DNA from: Klebsormidium nitens
Lineage: Eukaryota; Streptophyta; Klebsormidiophyceae; Klebsormidiales; Klebsormidiaceae
DNA length: 64,000 bases
Direction of reading: 5' to 3'
Assembly: GCA_000708835.1 (NCBI GenBank)
Contig: DF237236.1
Coordinates: forward strand, 47,231 to 111,230
Shown piece after piece: positions 37,322 to 49,018 of the stretch (the first letter of the stretch is position 1; every line of letters begins with the position of its first letter). The notes under the pieces are model-generated. The model saw nothing but the letters and a program-made list of their open reading frames with translations. It did not search any database and was not told where the DNA came from. A program made the translations under genes and the position numbers.

Positions 37322-38382
37322 CTTTGAGCTTGCAGTGGTAGCTGCGTTTGCACTGATCTGACTATACCTGGCTAGCTTTTCAGTGTCTGATGATCTCAGT
37401 GGTCTGTGTTGTGTGATGGTGCTGCTTGTGAAGATGTCAGTGGGAGCTGGAGAGTAAAGAGGATGGTGGAGTACAGGAGCAAAGTAGAGGCTTTGTGCGC
37501 CAGTAAGGAAAGCTGAGGTATCTTGGACTTGTGCTGGTGTTCAGTTGGCCGGCGCGCTTGAGCTGATGCAAGACGCAGCCGCCTCGCCGGATGATCACAA
37601 GAGCAACGCCCGCCAGTGCGACGGCAGTGGAGACAACCAAATGTGTCTCACGAAGAGGTGAAAAACGTCTTGGCTGACAATGCTGTAGTCACGACTTCGC
37701 TGTGCACTTGCTGTTCCGTTTGCAACAGCACTTGCGATGTGTGCTGCACAAATCTGACAAGGGCCCCTCGACCTCGTGTCCACCACATCAAGCTTTCCAA
37801 AGTTCTGCTGTCTGCCACCACCAGAGCTCCTTGACTCTGAGGACGTTTTGAGCTAAAATCCATGTAGGCTTTTGCCATTGGGCTGCTCATTTGGGTGATG
37901 GTCACCCTGGTGGAGGACAGTTGGAGAGGGCATGGCTGCCCAAGCTCACTAATGTGGCCATGAGGTGCCATGAGGGAAGCTGGGGCAGCAGAGCGAGCTA
38001 GCAACTAGGATGTGGAAACCTGATTAAGTTTCAAATCTAGGTATGAATTCTGGTTCCAGAAGCAGGCAGTTCAACCCTCGGTTAAACCCTGCAACTTGGG
38101 CTGCGCGCGCGCGCGGCCGACAAGATTGGGATGCGCGGCCCGGCCGCCGGGCGAGGCCGCCGCCTGCCTAGCTGAACAAACTCCTCAATTCTTGAAGTTC
38201 CTGCTCAGTGCTCAGACACACGTACTTAGGTACCTGCTTACAAGCTTGCTGCTATGGAAAAGCTTTAAAACAGTGACGGCAACCCAAGAGCTTTTTGAGT
38301 AGGGAAGCAGGCTGCATAGCCCGCAGTTCCGACACACTTTTGGGGCACCCCTGAGTTGAACTTTTTTGCAAAAATACACGCA
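37322..38382. promoter_or_regulatory. Divergent upstream region of the NHL and F-box genes
   Basis: A 1.06-kb gap between start codons pointing away from each other. A GC-rich patch with an alternating cg run (38100-38160) and the word cttaggtacctgc (near 38226) are the only notable signals. Some short frames are present but none is supported. Confidence 0.45.
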
Positions 38383-39783
38383 ATGGAAGGATGCTCATTA
38401 AACAAGGAGCGCTCCAACCCATTTGAAAGGCTGCCGGACGACCTTGTGCTGCGCATCCTGGAGAAGACAGCCCAAGAATATCCAAATGATCGTTCAAGCC
38501 ACCAATTAGTTGCTCAGGGGTTTGCACTAGTCGAAAGACTGTGCCAGTTGCGAACAGTATGCTCCCGCTTTGACCGGATCATTCCGCAAGCTGAAAAGTT
38601 GGTGGTTAAGACTGACGGGGTAGGCAGGACACAAAGTGGCAAGCTTCGGTTCATTGCAGAGCATCGAGTTTTGAAGTGGCTTCGAGTTATCAACCTTGAT
38701 CCGGATGCAAATCTGCTTCCAGAGGCGGTTCTGCTCACCATTTCAGCAACTGCTCCCATGCTAGAGTATGTCGAGATTGAAGCTGAAAAATTTTGGGAAG
38801 CCGAACGGGAAAAGGAGGAGACACAAGCTGAGCAGCTGTTCAGATCGCTTGCGTTGTGTCCTCAGCTCAAATCAGTGGTACTGGACAGCCACTCTACATG
38901 TTTCAAGAGACCCCTTTCTTCGAGGCATCCTCTCAAATTTCTCAGGAGCTTGGAACTGTACGGCGCCAGTCTGGCAGACTCTTTTATCTCGAGCATCACA
39001 AGAGCTTGCCCAAGTTTACAGTGTTTGATTCTTGATAATGTGTATGAGCTTGATAACGTGGTCGTCCATTCAAACAGCTTGACAAGATTGGTCGTTGAGG
39101 CTGCTGCGGAGAAGACAGCCATGCTTGAGGTGAAAGCGCATTCGCTGACCTCTTTAAAAGCATGCGGGATCATTGAGGTACATGTTGATGCCCCTACGCT
39201 AAGTGTACTAGAAGCCCGCACTGTCAAGCGACTTTCGGTGGCTGCCCCAAAGCTGGCCAAGCTCGTGTTACGCGATGTCGAAGAGGTGGCAGTGACAAGT
39301 CCATGGCAGGTCAGCAATCTAGAAGTAGCAGATGGGGCGTGGAGGCACCTCATCCAGATATGTCAAACGTGCAGTGATGCAACGGTCGTAAGGATCAAGG
39401 AAAGATACATGAAGGAGCACATAAAGCTTTCGGACTTCCTGAATCTTTCAACGACTTTGAGAAACCTGGAGGTTTTGGACGTTCCTGCTTCCCTCACAAC
39501 CAACATCGTCATGGAGCAGAATACTTCCCCTCGCTGCTTGAGTTTTCCAAACCTCAGGACTTTAACAATAGGTCTGGGGTGTCTTGGGATACATGAGCCT
39601 AGTAAGCAACTTGACTTTTGTATGCAACTAGTAGAAGCCTGCCCTGTCCTCAAGAAGCTAACTTTTGGCATCCCTGAAAGTATCGCGAGAGAGGCTCACG
39701 TAGTGCTCAAACGCTTCCTTTGTATTCAGAAACGCCACCCGCGGATTGACATAGGAATCTCTAGTTACCGGGATGACAGCTAG
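38383..39783 (+). CDS. F-box protein with leucine-rich-repeat-like C-terminus, intronless
   Basis: Single open frame of 466 aa. The ATG at 38383 (gcaATGGAAGG) is the first in-frame Met. The F-box lies at about residues 11-60 (NPFERLPDDLVLRILEKTA, then LCQLRTVCSRFDRI). It should bind SKP1 in an SCF ubiquitin ligase. The remainder has irregular Leu-rich segments (LFRSLALCPQLKSVVLDSHS, FLRSLELYGASLADSF, CPSLQCLILDNV, LRNLEVLDVPASL, FPNLRTLTIGLGCLG) typical of plant F-box/LRR or FBD-type substrate-recognition regions. The target is not inferable. It is the only clearly intronless gene in a window where other genes have 3-13 exons, so retroposition or rapid family expansion is possible. Confidence 0.9.
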   Translation: MEGCSLNKERSNPFERLPDDLVLRILEKTAQEYPNDRSSHQLVAQGFALVERLCQLRTVCSRFDRIIPQAEKLVVKTDGVGRTQSGKLRFIAEHRVLKWLRVINLDPDANLLPEAVLLTISATAPMLEYVEIEAEKFWEAEREKEETQAEQLFRSLALCPQLKSVVLDSHSTCFKRPLSSRHPLKFLRSLELYGASLADSFISSITRACPSLQCLILDNVYELDNVVVHSNSLTRLVVEAAAEKTAMLEVKAHSLTSLKACGIIEVHVDAPTLSVLEARTVKRLSVAAPKLAKLVLRDVEEVAVTSPWQVSNLEVADGAWRHLIQICQTCSDATVVRIKERYMKEHIKLSDFLNLSTTLRNLEVLDVPASLTTNIVMEQNTSPRCLSFPNLRTLTIGLGCLGIHEPSKQLDFCMQLVEACPVLKKLTFGIPESIAREAHVVLKRFLCIQKRHPRIDIGISSYRDDS

Positions 39784-40629
39784 ATTGTTGGACATTGACA
39801 AAGTCTTTCGTGAATCATGACAATTCAGCCGAAGTTCGTCTGGCTTTTGCACTTCGTATCCATTGCATTTATATAGTCGAATTCAGATCCGCTGGGTTGA
39901 TGCAACACGTACTGCAATGCTACATGCCAGGCTAGCTCAAATCATACTCAGGCTTGGTCAATGCTTCATGCGGAAGGGAACTACGTGATACGCAGCCCAA
40001 ACAGAAAGTAGATTCAGTGACCAGCTGCATGGATAACGTCTAGTCTTCATTATGTGTGCCATGTTCGAGTCTGGCTCCTGTATAGCAACAAACGGCCTCG
40101 ACAAGAATTGATTACACCCTCAGTGCGCCGTCGTAACTTCGATCGGCATTGTCGTTGAGTGCTACTCTGACTCGCGGTACCTTTACACGTTCGTACAATC
40201 TCCATTGCAATCGCAAGGAGCGCTTTTTATTGTACGCTCAACTTTCATGCATGACGGAACGGGATCGATGGTTGCTGGAACCCTGTACTCTATAGCTGAA
40301 CCGATTGCATGAAAATACGCGTGCGGACCATGTGCTTATTCAGCTCAGCCATGGCTATTATAGCATTACGTATGTGAAGTGCCCATACACAGTTATTAAG
40401 CAAATCAACATGTAAGAATTGAAACAACTCTGCAGGTCTACCGTTAAGCATAATCGTTGAACAATATGCAACAAATGCAGCAATCTGACATAAATTCAGA
40501 TTGAACACTCAGGAGATTGTGTTCGGACATGCACTTGGCATGTATGAAAGACTGATTGACACAGAAAGCATAGCAGTGCAAGTTTGGTTCATGCCACATG
40601 GCTAGGGGGCGGCCAATGAATGTCTGGCT
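39784..40629. other. Intergenic region, nothing recognised
   Basis: Downstream of the F-box gene and of the minus-strand fragment that ends at 40630. No supported coding or repeat structure was seen. Confidence 0.35.
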
Positions 40630-40953
40630 CTAGTGGATCAACAGCCCGGCAGGCCGCCTGGGAATGCAGAACATCGTTGATGTACTGCTCATGTTCTCCA
40701 GTAAAAGACTCGAGATGGCCTGAAAACAGTACTGTATAACAAAGCTGTATGAAATATCAAGGAGCAGCACGACAGAGAGTCCAACAAGAGCAACTCGATT
40801 TCTGGAAGCTACCTCCAAAAGGCGCCACCTGGAAATTGCTCGTTAAACTGCATCGTAAGTAACAAGTCAAGCTTACAAGTTAGGGATCTGATTGAAGATC
40901 CTCAAGCCTTGCAGGTTGAAGACTGAAGTTGGAGTGTCATTGCAGCCGGACAC
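40630..40953 (-). CDS. Possible 3' exons of a small membrane protein, unrecognised
   Basis: Two minus-strand segments join in phase: 40877-40953 (VSGCNDTPTSVFNLQGLRIF and six more residues) with donor TT|GTAAGC, and 40630-40828, after a good acceptor (atttccag), reading WRLLEVASRNRVALVGLSVV, then LLLDISYSFVIQYCFQAI and a stop. The second segment contains one or two hydrophobic stretches that could span a membrane. Upstream exons were not established; a stretch near 41100-41190 (VDFKGNIFYDCVL) is a candidate. No family was recognised. Phase agreement and splice-site quality are the only support. Confidence 0.33.
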
Positions 40954-42047
40954 CTGCAAAAAGAATGGCAGCCGTCAATACGGCATCATCTTTGGAGTGC
41001 CTGACTGAAATACAGACGTTTGTGAGAGTTTTTGCTACTCGTTTTCTCCTGACGGACTGCTCTGTTGGAAACGCTTCTTCGGAATGTTTGATCACACAAA
41101 CATAGGAGAAATATTCACTCCAAACAAACGTCCAGAAAACACGTGTGGACCTCAACACGCAATCATAGAAGATATTTCCTTTGAAATCAACCTGCGGTCC
41201 ATCTGGCACCAACTTGCAGGACCCGACTACAACACGAAAAGGTCATATGGAAGGGCTTCCTTAAGGGTTGCAAAAAGATTCAACCGCTCACGCAGAGGAG
41301 CAGAGGTGAACCCAAAAGTGGCAAGATGAGTGGTCCCTAGCTGAAAACTTCTATCGTCCTGACAGATAACAGATCGATATTGATTGGTCGAGAAGCGATT
41401 TTAAGGCGACGGATTCTTGCGCGGCTTATCCGCAACCAGTAAACTGCTTCTTGGACTTGCTGAGGGCTGGAAAGAAAAAGGACTAGAGACGAGTCGCTCT
41501 CCAACGATGCCGCTGCTCAAAATTCTGGACGACTTTCGCGGACAAACCGCACGCACTCCTAGTTGAAGACTGTTCAAATCTAAGGAAGTTTGCTGTCTCG
41601 TCCTTATCTTCTGACTGCGCAAAAAACAGCCTTAATACATGGATAAGAACGACGAAAAACTCTTCGCTTTCCTCACCGTGTGGTTCTCGAAGGCGATTAC
41701 GTCAGCTGAGCCAGCCCGTGAGCGTTTCACTGGCAGGCGCTGCACGTGACCGCGCCTCCAACTGCTCAGAAATGCTTGCACGCCTTTTGCGCATCGAAAA
41801 CGCCGGACCTTGTTTCTCGTGATTGTTTGTCGACGCCAATCGTTTGTGCTAAAGAAGCCATACGGCAGCACAAACCAGATCGGACGGCTTTGCTCCGATG
41901 CAGAAGCCCAAGCGGTCGGAGGCAGCGAGATGCTAACGCACATTCTGCTCTCCGGCGGTGGGCCTCTTGCGAGCGCTCGACTTAAGGCGCTTAGGCCGGG
42001 GGCTGTGCACCGGTAGAGAGTCGGGCTGTGACTCAGGCCGGTTGCGT
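40954..42047. other. Downstream flank of SGF29, unassigned
   Basis: Between the SGF29 stop and the possible small membrane gene. Minus-strand frames at 41401-41622 and 41632-41943 have no recognised similarity. The region may hold the SGF29 3' UTR and the start of the small gene. Confidence 0.35.
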
Positions 42048-45000
42048 CTATTTGCGGTGGGTCGGGGGCAAGGGAACCACGTGGTGGAAAGGGACCGGGC
42101 GCTTGGGCAGACCCTCGACGCCGGGCTCTTCGTCGTCGTCGAACTCGAGGAGGTAACTAGGGACGCAAACGTAAACGCCAGATCAGGTGAAGTGTTCGCT
42201 CATGTGGTTATGGCTTTCAGCAGCTTTCAAAGCAGGAGCAAAGAACAGACACTTCGACCATGAACGTACTGGTGACCAAGGTCATCTTCAAACACAGTCT
42301 AGGCCGTAAATCGGTAAGCTTGGTGATACAACACTGTATGACTTTGACGATGTCAGGTACACCGTTGTACAAGCAAACAGGCAATGGTGTTCGTGTTCGT
42401 CTTGGCGGCTGAAACGTCTTCTGAAGTTTCTTCTCGGAAGAGCATACATAGAGTAGACTGAAAGGAAAGAGCATACACAGAGTAGATTAATAGGAAAACG
42501 AACCAGCGGGTAAGCAGACCACTCACTCGTCGGTCTTCTTCTGTGAAGCCAGAAAAGGAGGAGATTGGTCGATGAGCCGATGGCGATTCGTATGGTAAGA
42601 GGTCGATGGGGAAGGGGGAAAGGGACAACGAGAGAAACCAGATTAGCCACGATTACTAGGCCATTCAGTCACAAGACGCCTTTCCTGCCAAGTGTTGCGA
42701 CCATCTGAATCTTTCAAGAGGAGGCGAACCGAAGGGAGCCGCTTTCAATGCAGCAGGGACGGTAACGACGCACTGAGGCAATCGACCAAGCAACAACCAA
42801 TCGATAACAATCTCAATTCAGTCTTGAGCTTTGCCCTCGACAATCCGCTCTCTCGAATCAGAGCGTCCCATACCTTGCGAGGTGACCCGGCGACTCTGGC
42901 TCGGTAGAGAGCCGTCGTGCCCGGATACACCGCCAGCACCATGCTCCCAGGGGGATACTCGGGCGCCCGGTTAGCTTCCGACTGGGTGGGCTTCGGAAGC
43001 GCAATGATGCAAGCCGCCGGAAGGACGTACCGCCTGTGTCAACAAAGCTCAACTTCACGTTTTGCCTCAATCTGCGTTCTTCATAAAAATGGGGCACCTA
43101 GCCTCGCGGAAGATGACCGAAACGAAAGGGGACGGGGAATTGTTTTCATATCGATCTCGTGATGGCTTTTTTCTGCAAGAAGGTCCTGTATCAGGGGGCA
43201 GGACTTGCGAAAGCGTCTTGTTGACTCCAAGACAACGAGTCGGTCCATCCCAGCTGAAAGCGGATAACTTTGGCACGCTCGTTAAGGGCGGTGAACATTA
43301 TGTTTGTTCCTACCAACTCATTCAGCAGGACGGGTGAAAGTCAAGAAGTAGCCTTTCCCAATGGTCTCACAGAGCGCAGGGGCCAAGTTCAGCGAGTGAA
43401 GCTAGAATGGTTCAACCATCCTCTATGGGCGACTTGCACAGGGTGAAACATTGGCGAGACTGAGGGAAAAGATTGAAGAAGGCTGGTAGTTCGTCGACCC
43501 TGAGCTTTCGCACAGGCATCTGGCTTCCAGAAGCTCACCTTGGCTCTGCGTTCTCCCCGACTTCTTCATCGACCACCCAGTACCTGCGAAGGGAACATTT
43601 GATGCTTGCCATGAGTGTCTTTGTTTGTCCGGAAATACTCCAGAATCCATCAGTCGTGATTCAGCTGTTGAACGCTTTTCAGCTTTGACACCTCGAACAC
43701 CTCGTTTGCCCTCGACAAGTGCCAACAATGAATGCCAACAATGATCACTATCCTCAGTGTCGATTCAAGAATATAAAACTGCAAGCCTGACCAAGTTACA
43801 TGGACGAATTGATGAAGCTGAAAAGAGTTTTCGAAAGTGCCTTGAGCATGCAAGTAAGCTTCCGGCTTCTTACAGAGGTCTCTTGCACATTCTGGAGGGT
43901 CAGAGCTCACCTGGACAAAGGCGTATAAGAAAAGTCTGGCAGAACAAGAGCAATCCAGTGGCTTACCTCCTGCCCTCAGCGTCGTACTTTGTCACTTTCA
44001 CCAGGATCCACTCGTCAGCAGGCGCATCATCAGGACTAACACGAGCAGACACCTGCAGTAAGATGACCAGCGTTGTGACATTGAACCTCTTGTGGTGGAC
44101 TGCATCTTCAGTGTATAGTTCTGCAAAGGAGTCGCACACAAACATAGGCAATCTGATATAAATGCATATTAAAAAATGTAGGAGCTGCAAAGCTGAGGGT
44201 GTACCTGCAGAATGCACCCTTTCTTTTGACGTTCTTATGCTAGTTTTACCCTGTCTTAACAGGGATGAGGCAGGTTCAAGAAAGTTTACCTGTTCCCCAA
44301 TGACAACGTTAGGGGAGTCTCTGCTCCTTGGAGATGGGGATGGCGAGTTCCAGTCTCCATTTATGTTTATCATCCGATTGGACCCCTCTGTCTTTACCTT
44401 GCGCTTCTTCTCTGAAGGCTCTGCAAACAAAGAGCGCGATAGCATCAAAAGTTTGACGGCTGAAAAAAGGCAGCTGGAAAAGTTCCAAGGAAACAACAAC
44501 CGTCTTACGAGGTTTAGAAGGTCGACAACTTATCCGAAGTTGCAGAAAAACACAGCACAAATCAGCCCGGGACCATGGAACAACTTACAGAAAAGGAGGT
44601 TACTTTGGGTTTTCCATCAAGGTTGGTATACAAACATTGTCGCAGCGGAGACGTCTTGAAACAACTGTAAACCATCCGTCATGCAAGCACCTCGTTCCCA
44701 CAGTCTATAGCTGTGCGGGCTGAACAGGTCTTGGTTGGTGTTTACCATGTTTTTGCTTGAGCGGAGGGAGTTGTCCTGGTAGCAGCTGAGTTTGAATCTC
44801 CTGCATGCAATGGCCAGCCAACCTGGACAACAGCAAATGCCGAAGTGTTGAGAGGGCCAATTCTATAGTCGTCATCAGCACAGCCTGGCACTTATTCAAT
44901 ATATCGGAACTGCTAGAATGACTGGCTGTTTGCTCCAGTTTCCACCAGGGCCCTACACATGGATATCTGCTCCCCCACCTGGGAATCTTGATTCTGAGAC

Positions 45001-45541
45001 TTAAGAAGCTGTGACACTATGCGCCAAGAGATAGCAGTGTGCTTCTATCTGCTTCTGAGGTGTGCCACATGCAGTGCAAAAAGTAAGCAGGTGCGCGCAC
45101 GTTGGATGACTATCCATCCTGCAACTCACTTCTCTTCCCTCTCAGCGAGCTCTCTGGCCTCCACGTAAAAGCCCCGCAGCCTGCTCCACAGCTCCTCTTT
45201 GAACTTCTCTGCTTTTATCACATCTGCAGGAGAGGGGAAAGTCAGCTTGACCAACTTCCAGAAAACATCCATGTTCTTCAAACCATGTTCTGCACCGAAG
45301 CGGTTGCCTCAGGACCTCAACCACCTTAAGGAACCAAGGTGACTTGTGGTAATCAAGCGCAAGCTCTAACCATGTCAGAATTGGTTGACAGCGATGAGCG
45401 AAGCGATGACTGGCACAACATACCTGTTTCGCCCAGCCTCAGATGGATTTTGTTGATCTTCCTGAGCACTCCGTCCTGTGCTCTCCTGCAAGATTCCAAT
45501 TCCTGCAAGTATCGCAGAGCGGAAGCCGAGAGTATTGCCAT
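42048..45541 (-). CDS. SGF29, SAGA-complex tandem-Tudor H3K4me reader, 8 exons including a 14-nt microexon
   Basis: Reads methylated H3K4 and recruits SAGA histone acetyltransferase to chromatin in the nucleus. Exons: 45424-45541, 45130-45223, 44746-44822, 44290-44420, 43967-44052, 42874-43033, 42527-42540, 42048-42156; all phases agree and give 262 aa, close to plant SGF29. N-terminal coiled-coil-like part: ELESCRRAQDGVLRKINKIH, then FYVEARELAE. The linker is basic (PSEKKRKVKTEG). The C-terminal SGF29 tandem Tudor domain starts near VVIGEQVSARVSPDDAPADE and includes WILVKVTKYDAEGRR, YVLPAACIIALPKP, PGSMVLAVYPGTTALYRARV and YLLEFDDDEEPG, ending VPFHHVVPLPPTHRK. The microexon AAGAAGACCGACGA is required to restore phase between exons 6 and 8 and encodes the KKTD linker expected there. 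It is divergent from bL27. Confidence 0.93.
42527..42540 (-). other. 14-nt microexon of SGF29
   Basis: Flanked by a minus-strand acceptor (ggcttcacag) and a consensus donor (gtgagt). It encodes K-K-T-D plus two bases of the next codon. Without it exon 42874-43033 (phase 0 end) and exon 42048-42156 (needs phase 2) cannot be joined in frame. Confidence 0.85.
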
Positions 45542-46266
45542 CACCACAATGAGCAGAATGCAATATGAGGCGGGTGCTGCTAGCGGTCAGCTGGTGAGAG
45601 GCGGGCTTTCAAGCCGCTGCAAAATTCGTGAGGGGTGAATCATTGAAACTCAAAAGGCATCTTCTTCACCCCTCACGTGCTCTCGTTATAGCACCGCCAC
45701 AGCCCCAGCTCTGCCACTCTTTGCATTGAACCATTTGCTACAGGATGCTCTCTTTCCTTCATTGAGTTTAATATATTATTTGCTGCCTGAGCCTCCAGTT
45801 CAGGAACGTGAGGGCCAATGCAGATTGACTGGAGAGCAGCGGATACTCGGCAGGGCCGGTCAAGGTCCATGGTTACTTTGCGGGTTTACCCAGGTTTAGC
45901 ATACGCACTCACACCAGTTTTCTTTCTAGGGACTGATTGCCCGGGCGCCGGCCCCAACTTTCATCTGACAGGGATACCCGGCCCCGGCCGGTGAGGCAAG
46001 AAAAATGAGCACGGGGGATATGCTGTCCTAGGTTAAATAACTGGTCAGCTCCTGACCGTGGCCACGTCACTCGCTCCCTCTGCACTGAATTGAGAAATTT
46101 TGCTCAGCTAGTGCTGGTGACTCTCTGACAGTTAGAGGGAGGACAACAGTTGCATTGCAGCTCAGGAGGGCAGGCTTTGTGATTTACTGGCTGTCTTTTG
46201 AGCCCTACATACGGTACCAGCTTTCAAGAAGGGGCAGTAAGGCGTGGTGTTTGCGGGGTAGTGACG
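45542..46266. promoter_or_regulatory. Divergent upstream region of SGF29 and plastid bL27
   Basis: A 725-bp gap between divergent start codons, presumably carrying both promoters and 5' UTRs. It includes a GC-rich patch (45935-45995). No gene was recognised. Confidence 0.45.
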
Positions 46267-47970
46267 ATGGCTGGGGTTGCACTGCTGTCGCAGCTGAACG
46301 GCCTGAGCCTGGGGTCGTCCTCTTTTCTCGCTGGCGCTAGCAGAATACCGTCAGCGTCAACCCCCACTCCCCTGCCCGCCTATGCACCTTTGAGCATTGA
46401 GGCTGCGCACAAAAAGGGAACGGGGAGTACAAAGAACGGACGTGACTCGAACTCGAAGAGCAGGGGGGTGAAGATTTATGGCGATCAGCCTGCAAAGGCG
46501 GGGGCGATCATCATAAGGCAATGCGGGACGCACGTGAGTTGTCTGGCCTCCTTGACTTGGTTCTGTCACATTGGTTGTCAAGCTTTCTGAGAGTTGATTC
46601 ACTGGTGAAAATCTGGTGTTGAAACAAACAGGAGCGTGTTTTGCTGCATTGTAATGTCACGTCGACTATCGTACCAATGCTGCGACCTCTAGAGGGCGAC
46701 TGGATACGATACCCTAATACGAGTTTGCTGCAAGCCTGTGCTGGAGACGAGAAGAAGCGGGAGACTTTGCATTTTTGCCAGAACCCTAGAATATGGGATG
46801 CCGGGCAGCGCTTTTTTTTATTCCCCAACTCGGAGCTTCAAACAATATTTCATTGCCGGTTGGGCAGTGCTGCCAGGGCAAAGGCCGTGTTGGAAGCGAA
46901 AGCCTGGGTCCACCTCAGCCTTCTGTCGGTTAAATTGCAGCCGCTTACATTCGGAATGTCCAGGGTGCCTTGATGGTAACGGTGCGGCGAAGATCGGAGT
47001 GTACGGCGCGGCAGAGCGACAAGAACGCTGCCCGCAGCTCAGAGGGCTTTCTGGTCCACCTTCTCCGGAGAAGGAATTTCAAAGAGATCCTTGACAGACT
47101 GGAGCCTGACTGAATAGTTATTAGCTTTGCCTGCACTTTCAAGAGGTAAAGTTGGTCGGGCTCTGATGCGGATTTACTGGCTGGTCATTCGGTTCCAATG
47201 GTCCAATGGCAACTTGGAGCCTCGCGCTTCTCGGCAACTGCAGCTATACCATATCAAAAGGCCGCTTTCTGAACAATCTGCAACCAACCTGTGGCCCTCA
47301 CTCGTTGCAGATTCACCCCGGAAAGAACGTCGGTCTTGGAAAGGATTACACCCTTTTCTCCCTGATTGACGGTGTTGTCAAGTTTGAAATGAAGGACAAG
47401 AAGAGGAAGAAGGTGAGCTTTGTCAGGCCGCCTTTCAACTGGCTTGCAGTCCAAGAAAAGGAGTTGCTAACACAATTTGTGTCTGATCATACCCTGCTAT
47501 TGTCGTAGTAAGCAGGTCGCCATAGGAGCTGCAGTGCATAATGCTCGTTTCCCAAGACCATTCTGGTTTCTCTCTCCGATTCCCTCTCCTTTCTGGTTTG
47601 TTGTTGCTTCCAACCTTTTCTAGCGTTCAGGTAGAAGCGTGCGTTCTGCTTTCTTCGTCGCAGCGCATGCTAATTGCTGCAAGACAGGGCTGATCGGCAT
47701 CCTTCTTAGAACTTCTTTGTCGGAATCATGGTTAAAAGTAGCACGGAGACTTCTGGGTCGGCCCTTGGAAGCTCGTTTGTCACCATTCTGCTGGGTTGAC
47801 TGCAGGTTAGCGTCTACCCTAGGATTGAGGAGGAGTCGGCTACCCCCGTCGACAACAGGCGCACGAGGCAAGCAAAGTATTTCCACGATAGGCGGGTAGA
47901 GAAGAAGATCGCCATGGGGTTGTTTGACGCTCCCGGGTCTGAGGCGGAGGCGCTTCCTGTGGCCGCCTAG
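46267..47970 (+). CDS. Plastid large-subunit ribosomal protein bL27, 3 exons
   Basis: Component of the 50S ribosomal subunit near the peptidyl-transferase centre in chloroplasts. Exons: 46267-46533, 47311-47412, 47806-47970; 177 aa in frame. The first about 46 residues ([20 protein letters not shown], then [12 protein letters not shown]) are Ser/Ala-rich and look like a transit peptide. The mature part begins [20 protein letters not shown] and continues [20 protein letters not shown], then [20 protein letters not shown] and [19 protein letters not shown], diagnostic of bL27. A C-terminal extension ([20 protein letters not shown] and more) is typical of plant plastid forms. CGTH replaces the more usual RGT(R/K) before the HPG motif. 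The ATG at 46267 is the first in-frame Met. Confidence 0.97.
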
Positions 47971-49018
47971 ATTCTAACAACGGAAGTATTGTTTTCTTAT
48001 TGATCTCAAAAAATGCAAACCCAAGCACACCAATCATTCGGTTTGAGTATAATCAAAAGGTAACGCATGCTTGGCTTGGTTCATACATGCGTTCACGGAC
48101 TATGAAAGTGCACAGCATCTTCTATTTTGCGGAGTCTGCGCAAAACCGAGCCGGCTCATTGATGAGTCGACTCGGCCTGTTTTTAGTGGAGTGCAATGCC
48201 CACTGAAAAGCGGCATCTTCATCCAAGTCTCCGCGTGAAAGTTTTGATGCCAGAAACATGGCCCTTGTCAATCGAAACGTAGCCTGTGCACAGGTTTACA
48301 TGTAGATTGATCGTTAGTTGTTTCATCGATTGGATGCCCTCCTAGCCAAGCCAGCTAGGCCGGATGGCTCAAGTACGTAGGTGTTTGCCGCGGGCCATAT
48401 GGGCAATCATGCATCGGAAGAGGTTTGAAACCTCATGTTCACACTTGCCGCCATATGTAGATGAAACTGGGCTCCATGCAGTGGCATGGCACATGGCCTG
48501 CATGCAATCAACCGTCACTACACACTATAACACATGCCAGCATTTTACTAGAACCTCACATGCGTACACTACTATACAGAGAGCTTGCAAGCCTCTATAG
48601 GCTATTTCCAGATTATCGCGCAAACATGCATTTCATGTACACCATCATATATATAAGGCCCAATCTCCAATCCATGGCGGCCGTGACCATGTCTGAGCAT
48701 CCAGCCTGTTAGTATGCTGACTGCTGCATGTAGCTTGATTAGAAGCCTGAATTCAGACTACAGGTTCCAACTCTGATATTTGTTGCCAGGTTCGAATCTG
48801 AGATCGTTGCTTTGGGCACGCGTTCCCCCCTAACCCATGACATGATAGCCACAATCAATGGAAAGCAGATTTTACGCTACTTTTTCCCACCTTGATGCGG
48901 CCCTTGTATGCTATGATCCCAAATTATTTCCTCTATTAGTTTTAACAGCTTTGAGCTCTGATTGGCCCCGCGGATCACCATAGCCAGAATTGTCCGAGCC
49001 TTGATAACACGGTCTTCT
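47971..49018. other. Intergenic region between convergent bL27 and Prx-like genes
   Basis: Holds the 3' ends of both flanking genes. An imperfect 14-bp stem with a 2-base loop lies at 48146-48175 (ccgagccggctcat / atgagtcgactcgg, two non-Watson-Crick positions). No gene was recognised. Confidence 0.4.

Noticed and set aside
41401-41943. Two minus-strand frames after the SGF29 stop
   Set aside because: No recognisable domains, and SGF29 is complete without them.
48146-48175. Hairpin with a GATGAG word suggesting a hammerhead ribozyme
   Set aside because: The CUGAUGA core is followed by a stem but no CGAAAC block or cleavage-site helix is present, so it is only an imperfect hairpin.
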